The position numbers were made by a program, and so were the translations under genes. From contig NZ_BMVE01000002.1 in the NCBI RefSeq assembly GCF_014650555.1, forward strand, positions 310,001-374,000: a stretch of DNA of 64,000 nt. Reading direction: 5' to 3'. This DNA comes from Streptomyces goshikiensis (GTDB lineage: Bacteria > Actinomycetota > Actinomycetes > Streptomycetales > Streptomycetaceae). A model generated the notes under the pieces. It saw only the letters and a program-made list of their open reading frames with translations, did not search any database and was not told the DNA's origin. The stretch's first letter is position 1, and each line of letters opens with the position of its first letter. Positions 61,360 through 64,000 of the stretch are shown in pieces.

Positions 61360-62976
61360 CACCGCACCCAGGTCCAGGCTGTGCGGCAGCGTCCCGAACG
61401 CCGAACCCCAGTCGTGGCCCAGCCGGGACGCGCAGAACGCGTCCGCGACCTCCGGCGGCGCCCAGCGGACCAGCAGCGATCCCTGGAGCACCAGGGCGAT
61501 GCGCTCCACCACCCGGCGGGCCCTGGCCTGAATCCCCTCCAGGTCGGCGAGATCCGTCAGCAGGTCCTTGATGGCCGAATCCAGCCGGTGGTCCGCGCCC
61601 CGCGCCAGCCCGACCTCCTGGAGGAACGCGTTCAGGGCCAGCGGCTCGCGCTGGAGCGCCCGCAGGACGTCCAGCGCCTGTACGTTGCCCGAGCCCTCCC
61701 AGATCGAGTTCAGCGGGGATTCCCTCAGGAGTCTGGGCAGCCCGGACTCCTCGACGTAGCCGTTCCCGCCCAGACACTCCAGGGCCTCCGCGACCATCGG
61801 CGTACACCGTTTGGTCACCCAGTACTTCGCGGCGGGCACCGCGATGCGCAGGAAGGCCCGCTCCTGGTCCGTGCCGGCGTCGTAGGCCGCCGCGAGCCGC
61901 ATCGTCAGCACCGTCGCCGCCTCCGACTCCAGCGCCAGGTCGGCCAGCACGTTGCGCATCAGCGGCTGCTCGATGAGCCGTGCTCCGAAAGCAGAGCGGT
62001 GCTCCGCGTGGTGGACGGCCTGCGTCAGCGCCTGCCGCATCTGCGCGGCCGATCCGATGGCACAGTCCAGCCGGGTCGCCGCGACCATCTCGATGATGGT
62101 CTTCACCCCCCGGCCCTCCTCGCCCACCCGGCGCGCCCAGGTCCGGTCGAACTCCACCTCCGACGACGCGTTCGACCGGTTGCCCAGCTTGTCCTTCAGC
62201 CGCTGGAGCGCGAACGCGTTGCGGGAGCCGTCCGGCAGCACCCGCGGCACCAGGAAGCAGGTCAGCCCGCCCGGGGCCTGCGCCAGCACCAGGAACCCGT
62301 CGCACATCGGCGCCGAACAGAACCACTTGTGCCCGGTCAGCAGGTACTCCCCGGCGGCGTCCAGCGCCGTCGCCGTCGTCGTGTTCGCCCGGACGTCGCT
62401 GCCGCCCTGCTTCTCCGTCATCCCCATGCCGAACAGCACGCCGGCCTTGGTGGCCGGCGGCCGCAGCTCCCGCTCGTAGAGGTGCGAGGTCAGCAGCGGC
62501 TCCCAGACGGAGGCCAGCTCCGGATCCACCCGCAGCGCCGGCACCGCCGCGTGCGTCATCGAGACCGGGCAGCCGTGCCCCGCCTCGGCCTGCGACCAGA
62601 CGAAGAACCCCGCCGCGCGGCGCAGATGCCCGGCGGGGCGCCCCCACGCGTCGGTGAGGCCCGCGCCGACGGCCTTGCCGAGGAGCCGGTGCCAGGCCGG
62701 GTGGAAGTCCACCTCGTCGATCCGGTTGCCGTAGCGGTCGTGGGTGACCAGTCTCGGCGGGTTCTCGTTCGCCTGCCGGGCCCATTCCTGGGCCTGCGCC
62801 GAACCCGCGGCGCGCCCGAGGACGGTGAGGTCGTCCCGCACCTCTCCGAGGAGTTCGGGTGGCGCGTCGGACAGGTGCCTTTCCAGGGCCTCGGTGAGGA
62901 CCCGGTCGCCGCCGAAGACGTCGTACGCCACCAGGGGCGGAGCCTGGTTGCCGACTGTGTGGGTGGTGGCTGCCAT
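61333..62976 (-). CDS. Acyl-CoA dehydrogenase family protein, AidB-like
   Basis: The protein has 547 residues, longer than typical acyl-CoA dehydrogenases and like AidB. Hallmarks are FGMGMTEKQGGSDVRANTT, GHKWFCSAPMCDGFLVLAQ, LKDKLGNRSNASSEVEF and LGGNGYVEESGLPRLLRE. The C-terminal third is helical as in AidB. It is an FAD enzyme; AidB acts in alkylation stress, but the substrate here is unknown. It diverges from the YihY gene with only 17 bp between starts. Confidence 0.92.
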   Translation of the reverse strand: MAATTHTVGNQAPPLVAYDVFGGDRVLTEALERHLSDAPPELLGEVRDDLTVLGRAAGSAQAQEWARQANENPPRLVTHDRYGNRIDEVDFHPAWHRLLGKAVGAGLTDAWGRPAGHLRRAAGFFVWSQAEAGHGCPVSMTHAAVPALRVDPELASVWEPLLTSHLYERELRPPATKAGVLFGMGMTEKQGGSDVRANTTTATALDAAGEYLLTGHKWFCSAPMCDGFLVLAQAPGGLTCFLVPRVLPDGSRNAFALQRLKDKLGNRSNASSEVEFDRTWARRVGEEGRGVKTIIEMVAATRLDCAIGSAAQMRQALTQAVHHAEHRSAFGARLIEQPLMRNVLADLALESEAATVLTMRLAAAYDAGTDQERAFLRIAVPAAKYWVTKRCTPMVAEALECLGGNGYVEESGLPRLLRESPLNSIWEGSGNVQALDVLRALQREPLALNAFLQEVGLARGADHRLDSAIKDLLTDLADLEGIQARARRVVERIALVLQGSLLVRWAPPEVADAFCASRLGHDWGSAFGTLPHSLDLGAVVERARIAG

Positions 62977-62993
62977 GCGGATACCGTAAGGAC

Positions 62994-64000
62994 GTGCAGC
63001 CAGCAAAAGAAACACCCGAGCGGATCCCAGGGCGGCTCCACCGGGCACGTGCCCTCTACCGCAACGTATCCAAGCGAAAAATGGCCTGGCTGCTGCTGAA
63101 AGACACCGTCAATTCGTGCATCGAGTACCGGATCCTGGGGCTGGCGGCCGAGGCGGCGTTCTTCACGCTGCTGTCGCTGCCGCCGCTGTTCCTCGGCCTC
63201 CTCGGCCTGCTCGGGTACGTGGACGGCTGGACCGGTGGCACCTTCGTGGCCAGCATCGAGGAGAACATCCTGGGCGCGGTCGGCACCGTGCTCTCCGACC
63301 GGGGCGTCAACGACATCGCCAAACCGATGCTGGACGACGTCACCAGCCGCGGCCGCCCCGACCTGATCTCCCTCGGATTCGCCTTCGCCCTGTGGTCCGG
63401 CTCGCGCGCCGTCAACGTCTTCATCGACACCATCACCGTCATGTACGGGCTCGACGGGCAGCGCGGGATCGTCAAGACCCGGCTGCTGTCCTTCCTGCTG
63501 TACGTGATCGCGCTGGTGATCGGGGCGATCGTGCTGCCGCTGATGGTGGCCGGCCCGGACGCGGTGGTGCGGCTGGTGCCCTGGAGCACCGAGGTGATCG
63601 CGGTGCTGTACTGGCCGACCGTCACCCTGCTGTCCATCGCCTTCCTGACCACGCTCTACCACGTGTCCGTGCCCGTGCGTTCGCCGTGGATCGAGGACGT
63701 CCCGGGCGCGCTGGTCGCACTCGCCATGTGGGTGCTGGGCTCGTTCCTGCTGCGCATCTACCTCACCAACACCGTGGAAGGGCCGACGATCTACGGATCG
63801 CTGGCCGCGCCGGTCGCCGTGCTGCTGTGGATCGGCATCTCGGCCTTCGCCGTGCTCGTCGGCGCCGCCGTCAACGCCGCGATCGACCGGGTCTGGCCCT
63901 CGCTGGCCACGGCCGCCGCGCGCGAGGCGAACGAGCGGGTCCGGGAGGCGGAGGCCGCCCAGCTGGTGGCCCGCGCCGCCGCCTGGCGGGCCCTCGCCGA
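62994..64000 (+). CDS. YihY/BrkB family membrane protein (3' end outside window)
   Basis: A GTG at 62994 opens a frame that runs to the window end. It starts VQPAKETPERIPGRLHRARA and contains SCIEYRILGLAAEAAFFTLL, the typical entry to the first YihY helix. Several hydrophobic helices follow (LFLGLLGLLGYV, LLYVIALVIGAIVLPLMVAG, VAVLLWIGISAFAVLVGAAV), with GSRAVNVFIDTITVMYG as a family motif. About 335 codons are present. The GTG lies 17 bp from the divergent dehydrogenase start. Confidence 0.9.
   Translation, partial: MQPAKETPERIPGRLHRARALYRNVSKRKMAWLLLKDTVNSCIEYRILGLAAEAAFFTLLSLPPLFLGLLGLLGYVDGWTGGTFVASIEENILGAVGTVLSDRGVNDIAKPMLDDVTSRGRPDLISLGFAFALWSGSRAVNVFIDTITVMYGLDGQRGIVKTRLLSFLLYVIALVIGAIVLPLMVAGPDAVVRLVPWSTEVIAVLYWPTVTLLSIAFLTTLYHVSVPVRSPWIEDVPGALVALAMWVLGSFLLRIYLTNTVEGPTIYGSLAAPVAVLLWIGISAFAVLVGAAVNAAIDRVWPSLATAAAREANERVREAEAAQLVARAAAWRALA

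Overview
The window is 64 kb of very GC-rich chromosomal DNA with frequent GTG starts, gene pairs coupled by ATGA or GTGA overlaps, Tat and lipoprotein signals, and families typical of Streptomyces: SARP regulators, DUF1707-FHA proteins, AIM24, the murC-msrB pair, and a cys operon with a leader peptide. The order of several blocks (murC-msrB, the exonuclease pair, the cys-ssu operon) recalls the core of Streptomyces chromosomes. That assignment is from memory and was not searched. I see no insertion sequence, prophage, CRISPR array or replication origin. One tRNA gene (tRNA-His) is present.

Layout. 1-4.5 kb, minus strand: a secreted serine hydrolase cut by the window edge, then a coupled pair made of an MNIO (DUF692) iron enzyme and a membrane protein whose tail carries evenly spaced cysteines, then a Pth2-like hydrolase. 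4.6-7 kb: AIM24, a small ABC exporter and a zinc-ribbon miniprotein. 7-12 kb: polysaccharide deacetylase, PPK2, PhoX-like phosphatase, OsmC and ZapE, all on the minus strand. 12-15.4 kb, plus strand: a RibD-like reductase, an unknown small protein, murC and msrB. 15.4-17.5 kb: a coupled MoxR-like AAA+ ATPase and partner. 17.8-25 kb: Tat phospholipase C, tRNA-His with a strong terminator, an orphan class I amidotransferase-like protein, a LysR regulator, an M24 peptidase and a methyltransferase. 25-33.6 kb: the glycogen-to-trehalose route (glgX, treY, treZ) with an M14 peptidase and a DUF1707-FHA protein among them.

33.9-40.6 kb: a degenerate HEPN protein, a DnaQ-like exonuclease, an FHA-FAD monooxygenase fusion divergent from a membrane Ser/Thr kinase, and an imine-reductase-like enzyme. 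40.7-44.1 kb: a large SARP/NB-ARC regulator; five tandem 11-bp repeats lie between it and the divergent reductase. 44-48.4 kb: a phosphotransferase-like protein, a truncated DUF1697 gene running into a trypsin-nuclease fusion gene that is also cut, and a PanE-like reductase. 48.5-58.2 kb: one long minus-strand sulfur operon that starts with a 27-codon Cys-containing leader and runs cysI, zinc ribbon, cysH, cysC, cysD, cysN, ssuA, ssuB, ssuC and a sirohydrochlorin chelatase. 58.3-64 kb: a membrane-anchored unknown, a GNAT, a GAF-domain regulator, an AidB-like acyl-CoA dehydrogenase and the start of a YihY/BrkB membrane protein.

The most interesting items are the MNIO plus Cys-heptad membrane protein, the tandem 11-bp SARP-type operator, the protease-nuclease fusion at a deletion-like junction, the FHA-monooxygenase/kinase pair, and the cys leader peptide.
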